This document shows, piece by piece, positions 1 to 11,345 of a DNA stretch of 64,000 bases. Positions within the stretch are counted from its first letter, which is position 1. Each line of letters starts with the position of its first letter. This DNA is from Vombatus ursinus (Eukaryota > Chordata > Mammalia > Diprotodontia > Vombatidae), in the NCBI RefSeq assembly GCF_900497805.2, contig NW_020940358.1, positions 29,917,665-29,981,664 of the forward strand, given 5' to 3'. A program made the position numbers and the translations under genes. The notes beneath the pieces are model-generated. The model made no database searches and was not told the DNA's origin. It saw nothing but the letters and a program-made list of their open reading frames with translations.

Positions 1-107
1 CTGCACCTCAGGGCACAGTGAAGAAGGAACAGAACCAGCAGGGTCATGATAGGGTGGATGAGGGAAGAGCTTGGTTCCTAGTAATAGGCATTTTTTGATG
101 TTTTCAG

Positions 108-770
<663 letters not shown>

Positions 771-1765
771 TGCCGAGAGTGGGTGGTGTATATGGGAAGG
801 GGTGGAAGGAAAAGAAAGGGGGGACTGTTGTGTTTAACCCTTTCTGGTCCAGGCTTAGGGCCCCCCTGCATGCCCAGCACCCCCCCAGGTGGGTGGTGTA
901 GCTAATTCCCTATTCTCCTCTTCCCCCATACCTGTTTCCACTTTTCAGCTGGGTAGATGGGGTCCTTGAATTGGAACATAGGAATTGGGGAAGGATTTGG
1001 TTTGTTCTGGGTTGCCATCCTTAGCTAGGATCAAGGTAGCTTGTGGTCACCTACTGGTGGACAGTTGTGGGGGCTGCTTTCCCTTAAAGTCCATATACCC
1101 CACCATCCTCATTTTCCTTCCCATTGCAGTGCCCAGCTTAGAACAAGGGTACCTGGAAGACTTCGTGACTAACTTCTAGGGAGGGAAGTGAGAGAGGGTC
1201 AAGGCTGTGAGCAGATCTTTGCTTCACATCTCCCGTGGTCAGATTTAAGCCATTCACCCATCTTTTCATTGAACCAACAGCAGTGAGAGAGTCTCGGCTG
1301 AGGCATTTCTGGCTCCTCTCCTTCACCTTTCTCTCTGCCTAGGGCTGGGATTCCCTAGCACAGAATTAAATAGGGAAGCCTTTCATCCTGGTACTAAGGT
1401 GCCTGACCTTGGTCCAGGGTTAAGTCCTTTAGTCTCCAATCAAGGGGTTTAACAGGGTTAGGATGGTGGAGGCTCCTTTATCTCCCCTGCAAAGCACTTA
1501 AATGAACTGCTGCCTCCATCCTCCTCCTTCCCTGCTTACTCTGGATTGGAAAGGGTTAATACTTTTCATTTGCTCAATGAAAGCCACTTAATGAGGAGCT
1601 AGGGCTGTGCCTGGTTGGTAGGGCTTCCTCTCCCTTATTACCCTAAACCAAGGGGTCCATGGCCAGGTCCCTGTCCTCCACAGCCAGCCCTACCCCCTAG
1701 ACATGTACAATAATTTAACACAGTTGCCTGTATTTTTTTTGTAAATTCATTATAGTAATAATTAT
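771..1765 (+). other. ACTR1B: ACTR1B 3' untranslated region (extent inferred)
   Basis: About 1 kb without recognisable repeats follows the stop codon, which fits a long centractin 3' UTR. Two possible ends are visible. One is an ATTAAA hexamer at about 1365-1370. The other is an AT-rich stretch at about 1700-1765 followed by a GT-rich element (ggtgtggtgtgtg, near 1770). No canonical AATAAA was found close to either, so the true end is unresolved. Short reading frames here are chance. Confidence 0.45.
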
Positions 1766-2424
1766 GAACAAGGTGTGGTGTGTGACTCTACTTTCTCCTA
1801 ATTCTGTTTTGTTGATTTTGGCAAAAAGCATCCTATCCTTCTTATCTGTTTCTTCCTGGGGTAGATCTGTTCTGCAAACAGTTGCTATAGGCTGAGCAGA
1901 TGCTGTGCATACCACTTGTATTTTCTCCTCGAATTGTCTCCAGGGTCCTTCAGAGATAGGCCTCTAAGGTAGAGCAGTGAGGCATGGATGCTATCTCCAA
2001 AACAAGTAGAGTATCTAGAGTTGTTAGGACAACATGGAAGCCCCAAGAGATTACGCCCCTTTACTGTGGCAGAATTTCCTAGCTCCATTATTCCCTTGTT
2101 AAAAATCCTCAGGGGGATAGAGAATTCACAAGCCTTATCAGCACTTAACAGAATTTATTCCTGGAAGTAATCTTGAGTTGTGTTGTGACTCATAGAATGA
2201 TCTATCATTACTTCTAATTGCTGGGCATCTTTTATCTGTAAGGCATTCATACAAAGACAGAGGTAGGATCTGCCTTTGAGATACTAACCATGTAGTCCAG
2301 GAGACCTCATCTTGAAGCTCCCAAGCTAGATTTTCTTCTTGACTTCATTTCTCTTAATGACATTACCACACTCTCATTCACCTACACTTGAAATCTGTCA
2401 TTTTTACCTTCTTCCTCTCTGCTG
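1766..2424. other. No gene seen
   Basis: Ordinary AT-rich unique-looking sequence between the ACTR1B 3' end and the first L2 fragment. Short frames (for example 1988-2170) have no recognisable similarity. Confidence 0.5.
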
Positions 2425-2815
2425 CCTCATTAACAAGCATTAAATGCCTACTATGTTCCAGACACTGTGCCAGGGATTCAAATGAAAAAGAAACAGCCAT
2501 TGCCCTCAGAGGTTAAATAGGGAATTATACATACAGAGGTATTTACATGCAAAACATTCAAAATAAACACACGATAATTTGAAGGGTGGGAAGGAGAGAC
2601 TTCAGCAACCACAGGGAACTAGAAAAAGCCTCATAGGTGTCTGAGCTAAGCTTTGAAGAAAACTAGGGGTTCTAAGAGATGAAGCTTAGAAGGGACTGCT
2701 CTTCAGGAATGCTGGACAGCCAGTGCAGAAGCAATGGAGATGGGAGATGATAGTTCTTGTATGATGAGCAGCAAGTATAGTTTGGCTGGACCAGAGCATA
2801 TTAAGGTAATGCCTA
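2425..2815 (-). mobile_element. L2 LINE fragment, antisense
   Basis: Begins with the reverse complement of the L2 tail (catTAAATGCCTACTATG, 'cagacactgtgccaggg', '...gccctcaga'). It runs on into the diverged antisense of the L2 reverse transcriptase thumb region (an 'aatgctggacagcc'-like stretch near 2708). Old and diverged. Confidence 0.75.
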
Positions 2816-2849
2816 AGTCAGGAAAAGTAGGCTAGAGACAACTTCTGTT

Positions 2850-3400
2850 GATTCTTTTAGAAACCTTCAGTTGATCCTCCTTGCCTACTCAATACAAGCC
2901 CAACTCCTTAGCCAGACATTACCTTTGTATGTTACTTTCACATATTTTTTAAAGATCCTCTATAATTAGGACCCAGCCTACCTTTCCAGCTCTATGTCCA
3001 CTACTTTCCTTCCCATGTGTATTCTACACTACTCAAACTGGAGACTACCCACCATTTTACATTTTGCTCATGTTCTCCCTATCTAGAATTTCATTTCTTG
3101 TAATTCTCATTTCCTACCCCACCCCCAACCTTATCTGTCCTCAAAAACCCAGCTTAACCACTAGCCTATGAAACCTACCAGGATCACCCCAAGTAACAGT
3201 GATCCCACCTTCAGTAGGTCCTACAAGCCTTTCTACCACTTTTGTGGCCCTTATCACATATCTTACCAATTATTCATAAATTTATTTTTCCTAGTAAATT
3301 TTAAGCTTCTCAATGGTCAAAACCACATTTTATTCATCTTTATAACCTATACAGCCTAGCACGTGCAAGTAGGCATTCATAATTGTTGAAAAAGATAACA
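2850..3400 (+). mobile_element. L2 LINE 3' end, sense
   Basis: The sense counterpart of the preceding element. It has the typical L2 3' region 'ctccttgcctactca...cccagcctacctttcc' and 'aattttaagcttctcaatgg', and ends at 'cagcctagcacgtgcaagtaggcattcataa'-type tail sequence. The two L2 pieces face opposite ways and were probably independent insertions. Confidence 0.75.
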
Positions 3401-3904
3401 TAAGAACTGAGACTCATGCCCATGTTCTTCCTCAGTGAAGATGGAATTTTACTCCAGCCAACAGAGGAACAAGGTACTTAAAATGGGGTATTTAGCTCTA
3501 ACAATTAATGTGGTTCAAGGCTTAAAAAGATGGGGGGAGGGGTTGACTCATTGCCCTTTTTAAGAAGTAGTATTGATTCTCACTCTTCCTAGGGTCTGAG
3601 ACAAAGAATGATTTCAGGAATATGGTTGTGATTAGGGGTGGACAAGAAGCCGCAGGAATTAAGGGAGTTCACTGGTTCAGAAAAGTTCTTTGGAGCCTTT
3701 TTCATTATAATTCACTTGAAGTTCTAATTTGTAGTGTTCAGGTTGAAGGAACTGGTTAATAAGGATTTAAATCAGTAGGCCTTTTGAAATAATTCATTTA
3801 GAAACCATGATATCCAAGAAATAAAGAGAGAGAAGCAATGACTGGCTAGTACTAAAAGATCTGTGGGACTTAAGTAAATCACTAATAGTTTAATTAAAAT
3901 CAGT
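3401..3904. other. No gene seen
   Basis: AT-rich sequence without a recognisable gene or clear repeat. Confidence 0.4.
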
Positions 3905-3912
3905 TTCTAGAA

Positions 3913-4066
3913 CAGGAATTCTTGACCTTATTGTGAGACCTCTTTGACAGTCTGGTGAAACTTATTAAAACTACTTTAAGACTACAAAATAAAACAATTG
4001 TATTAAAAAACAATTATTGAAATACTCTTTTTAAAAAGTTAGGAGACCCCAGGTTAAGAACTCCTG
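3913..4066 (+). mobile_element. hAT-type MITE with terminal inverted repeats and 8-bp target duplication
   Basis: The left end CAGGAATTCTTGACC and the reverse complement of the right end, CAGGAGTTCTTAACC, form an inverted repeat. The element is flanked by TTCTAGAA (3905-3912) and TTCTAGAG (4067-4074), an 8-bp target duplication with one mismatch as hAT elements make. It is only about 154 bp with no coding capacity, so it is a non-autonomous Charlie-like remnant. The same family recurs near 20.3, 41.5, 55.9 and 56.8/57.8 kb. Confidence 0.8.
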
Positions 4067-4274
4067 TTCTAGAGAATACATACTTGTGGCAACAATCCAA
4101 ATAGGAAAGCTCAGGTTTAGAGCAATGTTTCAAATTGCAGGTAAGAAGGAAAGGATCAGGGGCTGAGAGGTGAGCTGTGTGTAGTCTATTCCTCCTAAGC
4201 TGATGAGGCAAAACATGTACAACACTGGGAAAAATCAAGTGTCCGGAAGATGAGTGTAGGATGCTGAAAGTAAC

Positions 4275-4410
4275 ATTGGTTTGGAGAGTCAGCTGTCTCT
4301 TACTACTTGTGTGATCTTAGCCAAGTCAATTTCACTCTGCAACCACTTCTTTATCTGTAAAATGAGGGAAGTTAAATTATCTTTATCACTTCTAGTTCTA
4401 AGTCATATGG
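4275..4410 (+). repeat. MIR/THER SINE fragment
   Basis: Shows the CORE-SINE order: 'gagtcagctgtctcttac', 'ttgtgtgatcttagccaagtc', 'ctttatctgtaaaatgaggg', then 'acttctagttctaagt'. Diverged. Confidence 0.75.
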
Positions 4411-4794
4411 AGACTGTTCAGGGCCTTTACCATCAGCTGTTTTCCTTCTATTTGCAGTCAGAATTCACTGTGTGCCTACCTTACAACAGGCAAAAAAAAG
4501 TTAAGATCATGGAGCTTTTTATTATGACTTTTTGGGGTTTACTAGTTGCTAGCAAGTTTTTAAAAACACAAACATTTACAAAGTACAGAAAGTGGCAAGA
4601 AATTGTGTTCTTATTTAATAAGGTGGCTAGAATATTTCTTCTAGTTTTCACATGCTAACAAGATTGCATCAGAGGGTAGTAAAATTTATGGGGTTATATA
4701 TACAAAGCCTCACCCTAGGGAAATGGAAGCACTTTCCTGGGAAGAAACAAAAAAACAACAATAGAAATATGAAACCAGTCACTTATATTATGGG

Positions 4795-4879
4795 AGAGCC
4801 AGGGAAATGGCTAGTCTTTTATTGGAGGGAAAAAACATTACAACACATCTCAAGTAAATCTCAAGTAAATCTCAGGGGC
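4795..4879 (-). terminator. COX5B: COX5B 3' UTR and polyadenylation signal
   Basis: Reading leftwards from the COX5B stop codon, a canonical AATAAA lies on the - strand at about 4818-4823, some 57 bases past the stop. This gives the short 3' UTR usual for a nuclear OXPHOS gene. The transcript end should be near 4795-4805. Confidence 0.8.
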
Positions 4880-6626
4880 TCAGTGACTAAACTGCTGGGG
4901 TACCAGCTTGTAATGGGTTCCACAGTTAGGGCAACGCTGTGTCTCGCCTTTGTGAAGCCAGAACCAGATGACTGCACTGTTGTCCTCTTCACCTGCAGGG
5001 AAGAAAGATGAATCCACTAGAAGGGGAAACCCTGCCCCTGAAAAACTGCCACTACCATTTCAGAATCTCCTCTTTTCTCCCTGTAGCATCTCATCTTGGG
5101 GCAAGTAGATTTGAGACCACCTCAAAATTCCAAACTGCTATGGGTTCAAAGATGCAAGTAATCAGTGAATGCCCCCTCAACACCCCCAATGTATACAACC
5201 TCCTACTTTTGCCCTCCAAGCCACAAACTAAAAGCAAAGCTCCACTTTACTTTAGAAATCTTTCCCTTTGGCCTTAAGATAAAGCAGTATTAGGATGACT
5301 TAAACTCTATTTGAATGACACATCCTCTAACAGGAAAGATGACCTCTTTTTAAGGATATTTGTACTTTATGATAATATCTTGTTTTTAGGAATACTCACA
5401 GACACAACCCACTATTCGCTTGTCAGTGATGGAAGGGACCAGGTTGGGTTCCTCCTTAGTTCCTGGAGCTGCCTTTGGGGCTAGAATATTGTATGGATCC
5501 TGCAAGAACAATAATATTCAACAGTTGAGCTGACTAACCACTCCATACAGTGGAGAAAAATGCTGCATTTTAAATAAGATCTGTGTTCAAATTCTGCCTC
5601 TGCTACTACCTGTGTGACCTTGAGCAAGACACTTTATCATCACTTCAACTCTCAACTTTCCTATCTGCAAAAACAATTAGACTAGCTAGCATGAAGGTCC
5701 CTTCAACCTCCAAATCGATGATCATCAAATTGGTCAAATAAGCTGTCTCTTTACCAAGACTTTACAGAAGATGTTGGGGTTGGGGTGAGAGTCTGCTGTG
5801 AAACCAACTCAAACATTCCCAACTATGGGGAATGACACGTTCCAGTGTAATTTGAAACTCACCAAATCATCCCTTGCAGCGATCATAATCTCTCTCTCCA
5901 AGCCAGTAGCCTGCTCCTCATCAGAAGGGATACCTACAGGAAGATGCAATGAATGCGGGAGATTGTCTATACTGATGCAAGACTTAACAGCTCAGAGTGC
6001 TGGTGACAGTCACTGTGTGCAACATTCCATAAGTCACCGACACACATCAATCAAGCTATATGGAGACCTCGTTAAACTAGAGGCCGATATTCAAAGGCAC
6101 TTCCTCGAGACAGGCCCGAGGCTCAGTCCTGGGTCCTTTCTCCAGGTTCTCCCCGTAACTGCCGCTGGCAGCAATCGAGAGGGGGAGCGAAGGCAGCGGT
6201 CCCTAGGTGTCCCGGCCCTCGGCAAGGTCACCCAGTGTCCCCACTTTCATGGCTCTGGAAAAAGTCCAACCCAACAAGCATTTATTAGGCACCTACTCTG
6301 CGCCATAACTGTTTTAGGCGCCGGGGTCAAAGGGACGAAGAAACAAACCGTCCCTGCCCTCAGAAGTTACATTCCTTGCCGGAGGTGCGGGCCCAGCTCG
6401 CTCGGAGGACCCGCAGGGAGGCTCCACCGTGGCCGGAGGAAGCCCCTCCACCGCCTCCCTTCAGTTCCTGCCAAGGCCGGGGGCCTCCCTGCAGAGATCG
6501 CCGGGATCCAATGCCTCACGTACCTCCTCCGGTCGCCATGGAGCGAGCGGCCACCCGAGCAGGGCCACAGGCCCTCAAGGCCTGGACCGCCAGCGCCCCG
6601 GCGCCCCGCAGTAACCTTGAAGCCAT
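4880..6626 (-). CDS. COX5B: COX5B, cytochrome c oxidase subunit 5B, complete in four coding exons
   Basis: Nuclear-encoded, zinc-binding subunit on the matrix side of mitochondrial complex IV. Coding exons, in transcript order, are 6524-6626 (ATG at 6626-6624), 5863-5933, 5400-5499 and 4880-4992 (TGA at 4882-4880). They sum to 387 nt, 128 aa plus stop, against 129 in human. All introns have GT/AG ends, and the split Gly and Cys codons rejoin cleanly. Residues 1-34 form an Arg-rich, acid-free presequence ([14 protein letters not shown]) typical of mitochondrial import. The mature part carries [13 protein letters not shown] (39-51), DPYNILAPK (59-67) and NLVPSI (77-82). The four zinc ligands are Cys90 and Cys92 (VGCVC) and Cys112 and Cys115 (QRCPNC). 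The C-terminus is [10 protein letters not shown]. Residues 55-58 (RDDL, where human has KKGL as I recall) are the most divergent stretch. The gene is intact and convergent with ACTR1B. Confidence 0.97.
5565..5728 (+). repeat. MIR/THER SINE in COX5B intron 2
   Basis: Antisense to the gene. It has 'tgttcaaattctgcctctgct', 'tgtgtgaccttgagcaagacac', 'ttcctatctgcaaaaac' and 'gaaggtcccttcaacctcc' in CORE-SINE order. It lies between exon 3 (5400-5499) and exon 2 (5863-5933) and touches neither splice site. Confidence 0.8.
6270..6390 (-). mobile_element. L2 tail fragment in COX5B intron 1
   Basis: Reverse complement of an L2 3' end: 'caagcatttattaggcacct', 'actgttttaggcgccgggg', 'cgtccctgccctcagaag'. 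Its CpG-rich spelling suggests it has been kept within the unmethylated island around COX5B exon 1. Confidence 0.75.
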
Positions 6627-6870
6627 CGCGCCTGACACAACTCCAACCGGTTGTAGCAGCGGCGCTTCCCGAATGAGGCCTCGGAAAAGGCGGGGCTTCC
6701 CCTCTCCCCGGTCACGTGTCTAAGACAGCCTATCCTGGCTCTTTCTCCTCCCTCCTAGGTCCGAGCACCGGATTACGCGAGATGGGAGCCCTCCTTTGCC
6801 GCAGGAGAGGGGAGGGGCTCGCGCTGCCTCGGGGGAGGCAGCTGTGCGTGCCCGTGCTGGTGCTGCTCGC
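6400..6870 (-). promoter_or_regulatory. COX5B: CpG island and promoter of COX5B
   Basis: GC- and CpG-rich block centred on exon 1, with no TATA box, as usual for housekeeping respiratory genes. Likely transcription starts lie around 6640-6690, upstream of the ATG on the - strand. Visible motifs are an E-box CACGTG at about 6713-6718 and ETS-like GGAAG/CGGAA cores at about 6668-6690. COX5B genes are known to use GABP/NRF-2 and YY1, and the start-codon context cgcgATGGCTTC resembles a YY1 site. Binding itself is inferred. The + strand reading frames over this block are antisense shadows. Confidence 0.75.
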
Positions 6871-6979
6871 GCTAGGGCTTAAGCTAGCGCTGCTTTTGGG
6901 TCATCCGAAGAAGTTTGCAGGCGTGCGGCTAAGCTGGGCGCTAAATAAAGCACTCTAAACTACAAAAGAGATCAGACTC

Positions 6980-7200
6980 TGACTCCAGCAGCTAGGTTGT
7001 AGTGGTTGGAGCGCTGGGCCTGGAGTCAGTTCTCAGTTCAAATCCAGCCTCAGACCCTTTCTAGCTATGTGACGCCCTTTAAACGTTGTACTGAAAATGG
7101 GGGTGGTGGTGATAATAATAATAAAAATGGGACCTATTCCCAGAGTGGTTGGGATATTTGCAAAACACTTGTCAGAATGCTTGGCATATTTGTTGTTAAG
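6980..7200 (+). repeat. Marsupial tRNA-type SINE (MIR/MAR-like), sense
   Basis: Head 'gcagctaggttgtagtggttgg', then 'cctggagtcag', 'agttcaaatccagcctcagac', 'ctagctatgtgac', then a (ATA)n-containing middle and a MIR-like end 'ttgcaaaacacttgtcagaatgc'. Confidence 0.7.
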
Positions 7201-7202
7201 TC

Positions 7203-7437
7203 GAGGCCGACTCTTCCATGACTCTTCCAGACTATCTCCTTAATGTTCGAACGGTTTTCTTGGCAAAATACTGGAGTGGTTTTGCCATTTCCTTCTCCAG
7301 TGGATTAAGGCAAGCAAGGGTTAAGCGACTTGCTTAGGGTCACACAGTTAGTAAATGTCTGAGGTCAGATTTTAACCCAGGTCTTCCTGACTCCAGGCTC
7401 AGCGTTCTATCAACTGAGCCATGTAGCTGCGTAGACA
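7203..7437 (-). repeat. MAR1-type (CORE-RTE) SINE, antisense
   Basis: Reverse complement of the long marsupial SINE. It has RTE-like tail remnants near 7210, 'tactggagtggttttgccat', 'ttccttctccag', 'cttagggtcacacagttagt', 'ccaggtcttcctgactccag' and the tRNA-like head near 7425. Confidence 0.85.
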
Positions 7438-7529
7438 TAGTAGGGACTTAATAAGTGCATATTTCCTTCCTCAAGATGGACGAAAAACACTCACATACTT
7501 GGGAGTCTAAACAAGCTCCCTCTTTTCTA

Positions 7530-7800
7530 CAGGAAAGTGAAGCTGGGGTGGTGAGTGTGACTGGTCCAAAGGCATTCAGCTAGAAGAGTCAGGTTTCAAA
7601 TTCAGGTACTCTGATTGCAAATCCATCCCACCACTCTAACGCAGCACCAGGCTAGTTCAGCCCTCCTCTTATCAGGGAAACAGGACCAGGAGAGCTAACC
7701 TCTAGTTCCAATTCTGCCACTGAGTATGTATGACCTTAGGCAAGTCATAGCCCTCCCCTGTGTCTGGAAAAATGATCACTATGAAGCCCTTTTCTGCTCT
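7530..7800. repeat. Two weak MIR remnants, facing opposite ways
   Basis: About 7530-7650 is antisense ('ccaaaggcattcagctag...ttcaaattcaggtactctga'). About 7690-7800 is sense ('tagttccaattctgccactg...accttaggcaagtcatag'). Both are strongly diverged. Confidence 0.55.
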
Positions 7801-8777
7801 CCTAGACTACCCCAGAGGCCAGGCATGTTTCCTGTCCAAACTGCCCAGGGAAGGGAAGCAGTTCCTCTGGAAAGGGCTTTCTACAAAGTGACCTGGGATT
7901 ATGGAAATTAGGTGAGCTGAAGTCTTTGTGGAACTCCTCAGTCCATGTCACCACCCTTTGTCTTTTAAAGCTAACAATTCCGATTGGAACAAAAGTTCCA
8001 ATCAGGAGGGGAGGGGGCATAAATGGAGCAATATTAAAACGGTTGATTTTCTACTGTAGAATTTAAATAAGCTTTGAACTAATCTGTCACACTCAACCCA
8101 GGCTACTTATATGTTATAATTAATATCCTAACCTAAGCTATTGTCAAAGTTCACCTTCTAAGTAACGACTTGGCTAATGTATAATGGAATTCTTACAGTT
8201 CTAGAAAGATTGCTTTTTTCTGACCTTTAAAATTGCAGCGGGAGGAAAGCCCCTCAGTTGTAATTGGGGAGCCTTGGCAGATCAACACAGATAGGTTCCC
8301 TTAAGCCAAGCAATTCCTAAACAAAACTAGGGCTAGTCCTAGAAAGAATCTTTGCCTTGAATATTCATGACTTGGGGAACTCTTTCCTCTTCCTTTTCAC
8401 TTCCCACTCTTGTTACTCTTTTCCTTACTTTTTCCCTTCAAGACTCATTACTCTCTTGTCTTTCCAGTCCTTTCCTTCCATTTAAGGGCCATCTTTTTCT
8501 TCTTTACTTTTCTTTCTCTATAACTGGTGCCAGATTCCTTACTCCAGCATATTGATTATAATCAACATTCAGATAGGTGACCTACCTGACAACAGACAAT
8601 CTCTGCCTTATAACTGCTGTTTTATCAGGTCCTTTCTCATGAAAGAGTGCCCCTAAAGACCCTAACCAAAATCTGAAAACACAAAATCAGGCAAAAAGGT
8701 ATGTATAGAAACTAGGAACAAATGGGTGATAAAGAACTAGAAATGTGTTTGGTGCAAGGCAGATCTAACAATAATCT
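7801..8777. other. No gene seen
   Basis: Unique-looking AT-rich sequence with a pyrimidine-rich stretch near 8380-8520. No splice-flanked conserved frame was recognised. Confidence 0.4.
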
Positions 8778-8960
8778 GTGGTTGTGGTTTGTCCTTTGTT
8801 CTCAAAGAGGACCATGACATTAGGGAGATGATGACATGACTTGCAATTGACTTTGATTTGAGTGAGGAAGGGCTATGCAAAGTCACCAGCCTCACTTTCT
8901 CCTCCAGAGCCATCTGGGTCCAGTGGCCAGATATTGATCAGGAAGACTGGAGACACCCTA
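8778..8960 (-). repeat. Unclassified interspersed repeat with CAA-type tail (copy 1)
   Basis: Begins 'tttgtcctttgttctcaaag', then 'gggagatgatgacatgactt', 'tgacttttgatttgagtgag'-like sequence and 'cagatattgatcaggaagac'. The same order, reverse-complemented, occurs at 49.38-49.67 kb with an (ACA)n tail, and partly at 26.2 and 27.0-27.25 kb. The tail is at the left, so the element lies on the - strand. An RTE-mobilised element is a reasonable guess. Confidence 0.65.
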
Positions 8961-9269
8961 ACCCTAATCCTATCTTCTCCTAATCCTATGAAAATAGTGC
9001 CTTCCAGAACTAAAAGAATTCCTGAATACAGTTTATGCGTTAGCCAAGTCATTACTTGGAAGGTGAATTTTGACATTAGCTAAGGCTAGAATATTAGTCA
9101 TAACATATTTACCTTTCTAGTTTTTCTTATATCTTAAATTATATTTGATGTTATGATATTACCATATCATATACCAAATATATTCAAATTATTATATCAT
9201 ATACCAAATATATTCATTATTTAGAATAGATGCCATGCATATTTAGCAAGATCTTTCACATTCTAGAAT

Positions 9270-9460
9270 CTTACCCAATATAACAATAACATCACATTTA
9301 CATAGTGCTTTCCTCACAACTCAGGGAAACTATTGGAGTTATTTTACAGAGGCTAAGGCTCAGAGATATTATGACTTGCCTATGGTTACATAGCTAGTAA
9401 GAATTTGAAGCTGAATTGGAATACAGGTTTCCTTGACCAAGAACCCAGCATTTATTTTAC
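9270..9460 (-). repeat. MIR-type SINE, antisense
   Basis: 'catttacatagtgctttcctc', 'ttattttacagaggctaagg', 'gcctatggttacatagctag' and a degraded tRNA-like head. An (ATTT)n run follows near 9527-9546. Confidence 0.7.
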
Positions 9461-9811
9461 ATATAGGGTGAGGCACCAGAGAGAACTTACTGGTGGAAGT
9501 TATGGAGAAGCAAGGAAATAAAATATTTATTTATTTATTTATTTTAGCAAATACAGCTTTCTGAAAATGAAATGCTACTGGAAGTGTTCAGTTGGATAAT
9601 GGATGACCACTTACTAAAGGAATTGGGATAACTCAGTTGAGAAAGCAGCTGGATTTTAATCTAGGGTTCATATCTTAAAAAAAAAAAACCTAATTATTAA
9701 AAAATAGCAATAGGACACATTTGCAAGGAAAGTTTAAAAATAATGGTAAACACAAGATTAGCACACATTTGTGTTTTGAGGTAGTTGTTACAAGCATTAT
9801 CACAAAGGACT

Positions 9812-10070
9812 GCCCGGGCAGTGTGTACACTGTATTAGATTACACCCTGAGCCATGAATACAGGAATTCAAATCCTGCCTCAGGCTCTTGCTAACTAACC
9901 TGGGGAGAGGTCACTTAACCTTTCTCAGCCTTAGGTTCCATATTTGTAAAATGCAGATAGCAATGGCACCTACTTACTAGGTGGCTGTAAGGATCAAATA
10001 AGAGAATACACTTGAAGCACTACATACATCTTAATTATGATTATTAAATGTTAGCTATTATTGAGGAGCT
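9812..10070 (+). repeat. MIR SINE, nearly full length, sense
   Basis: 'attcaaatcctgcctcaggc', 'aggtcacttaacctttctca', 'aaaatgcagatagcaatggc', 'gtggctgtaaggatcaaata' and a tail near 'attaaatgttagctattatt'. Confidence 0.8.
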
Positions 10071-10169
10071 TAATGTAGGTCGACCACACTAGACTCTCTC
10101 TCCTCTGGGGAGTAGTTTAATATTCTATCCCTAGCCTTCATGTCTGCAAAAAAGATTTGAATTTATAGT

Positions 10170-10725
10170 TATGATCAAATGATGATACTACTCAAATTAA
10201 TTTACAGGTTTAGTACTATGCTAATCAAATCACCAAAGGGATATTTTGTAGAGCTAGACAAAATAAAATTGATTTGGAGGGGAAAAAAGATCTAGAATTT
10301 CAAGGGAAATAATGGAGAAAGGGGGAAAAAAAGGGGGAATGCTATATCCAGACTTCAAATTATACTACAAAGCAGTAATGATCAATATTATTTGGCACTG
10401 GTTAAAAAGCAGAAGTTCAGAACAACAGATTACATAAGGAAGAAACAGGAACAACTGGATTTAATAATCTAGTATTTAACAAATCCAAGAAGATGAATTA
10501 GTTGGGGAAGAATTCTCTATTTGACAAAAATTGCTGCAAAAATGGAAAAGCAGTTTGGCAGAAGTTAGATTTTTTTAGACCAACACCTTACACCATATGC
10601 CACAATAAGCTCAAAGTGGATAGAGGACTTGAATATTAAATATCATACCATTAAAAAAATCAGGAGAAAACCAGATCAGATACCTTTTACAAGTATGGGC
10701 TAGGGAAAAGATTTTTAAAAATATT
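10170..10725 (+). mobile_element. L1 LINE, ORF2 fragment, sense (left half of an interrupted copy)
   Basis: Sense L1 ORF2 sequence of marsupial type, including 'tactacaaagcagtaatgat', 'ggatttaataatctagtatt' and 'gtggatagaggacttgaata'. It breaks off near 10725, where an opposite-strand L1 3' end begins, and resumes at about 11346. Many stops, so long dead. Confidence 0.8.
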
Positions 10726-11345
10726 TTAAGTAGGAATTTTTAAATTAAATTAATTTTTTCTTCAACTGAAAATCTGTTTCCTATCCTTATCTCCTCCTTC
10801 ATTGGAAAAAAGAAAAATAAAACCCACGTAACAAATATGCATATGTCAAACATTAGAAATTTTCACTTGGGCTGTGTCCAAAAACATCTCAATCTTCATC
10901 CCAAGTCCATCTGTCTGGAAGTGGGTAACATGCTTCATCTTTAGTCTTCTAGAATCATGGTTGGTCATTGCATTGATCAGAGCTCCCAAGTCTTACAAAG
11001 TTGTTTGTCTTTATAATGTTGTTGTTGAACGAATTGTTCTCCTGGTTCTGCTCACTTCACTCTGTCTCAAGTCATACAAGTCTTCCCAGGTTTCTATTAA
11101 ACTCTCCTTTTTATCATTTTTTTTTATAGCACAATAGTATTCCATCAAATTAAAAGGCCTTAATTTGTTCGGCTACTATTCAACTGATGGACACCCCTCC
11201 TTATTTTCCAAGTTGTCACCATAAAAAAAGCTGCTATAAACATTTTTGTATATATTGGTTCTTTTCCCCTTTCTTTGGGGTATAGACCTAGTAGTGACAT
11301 CACTGAATCAAAAGGTATACATAGTTTAGTAACTTTGGGAACATA
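10726..11345 (-). mobile_element. L1 LINE 3' end inserted into another L1
   Basis: Antisense L1 3' UTR and ORF2 C-terminus. Markers are 'gttctgctcacttcactctg', 'acaagtcttcccaggtttct', 'agcacaatagtattccatca' and 'aaagctgctataaacatttt'. The sense L1 continues on both sides, so this is the younger insertion. Confidence 0.8.

Noticed and set aside
5798-6676. 292-codon + strand reading frame
   Set aside because: It lies antisense over COX5B exons 1-2, their intron and an L2 fragment. It owes its length to GC-rich sequence and shows no splice or domain support.
6376-6958. Overlapping + strand frames in the COX5B CpG island (Arg/Pro/Ala-rich)
   Set aside because: Composition effect of the island; not conserved protein.
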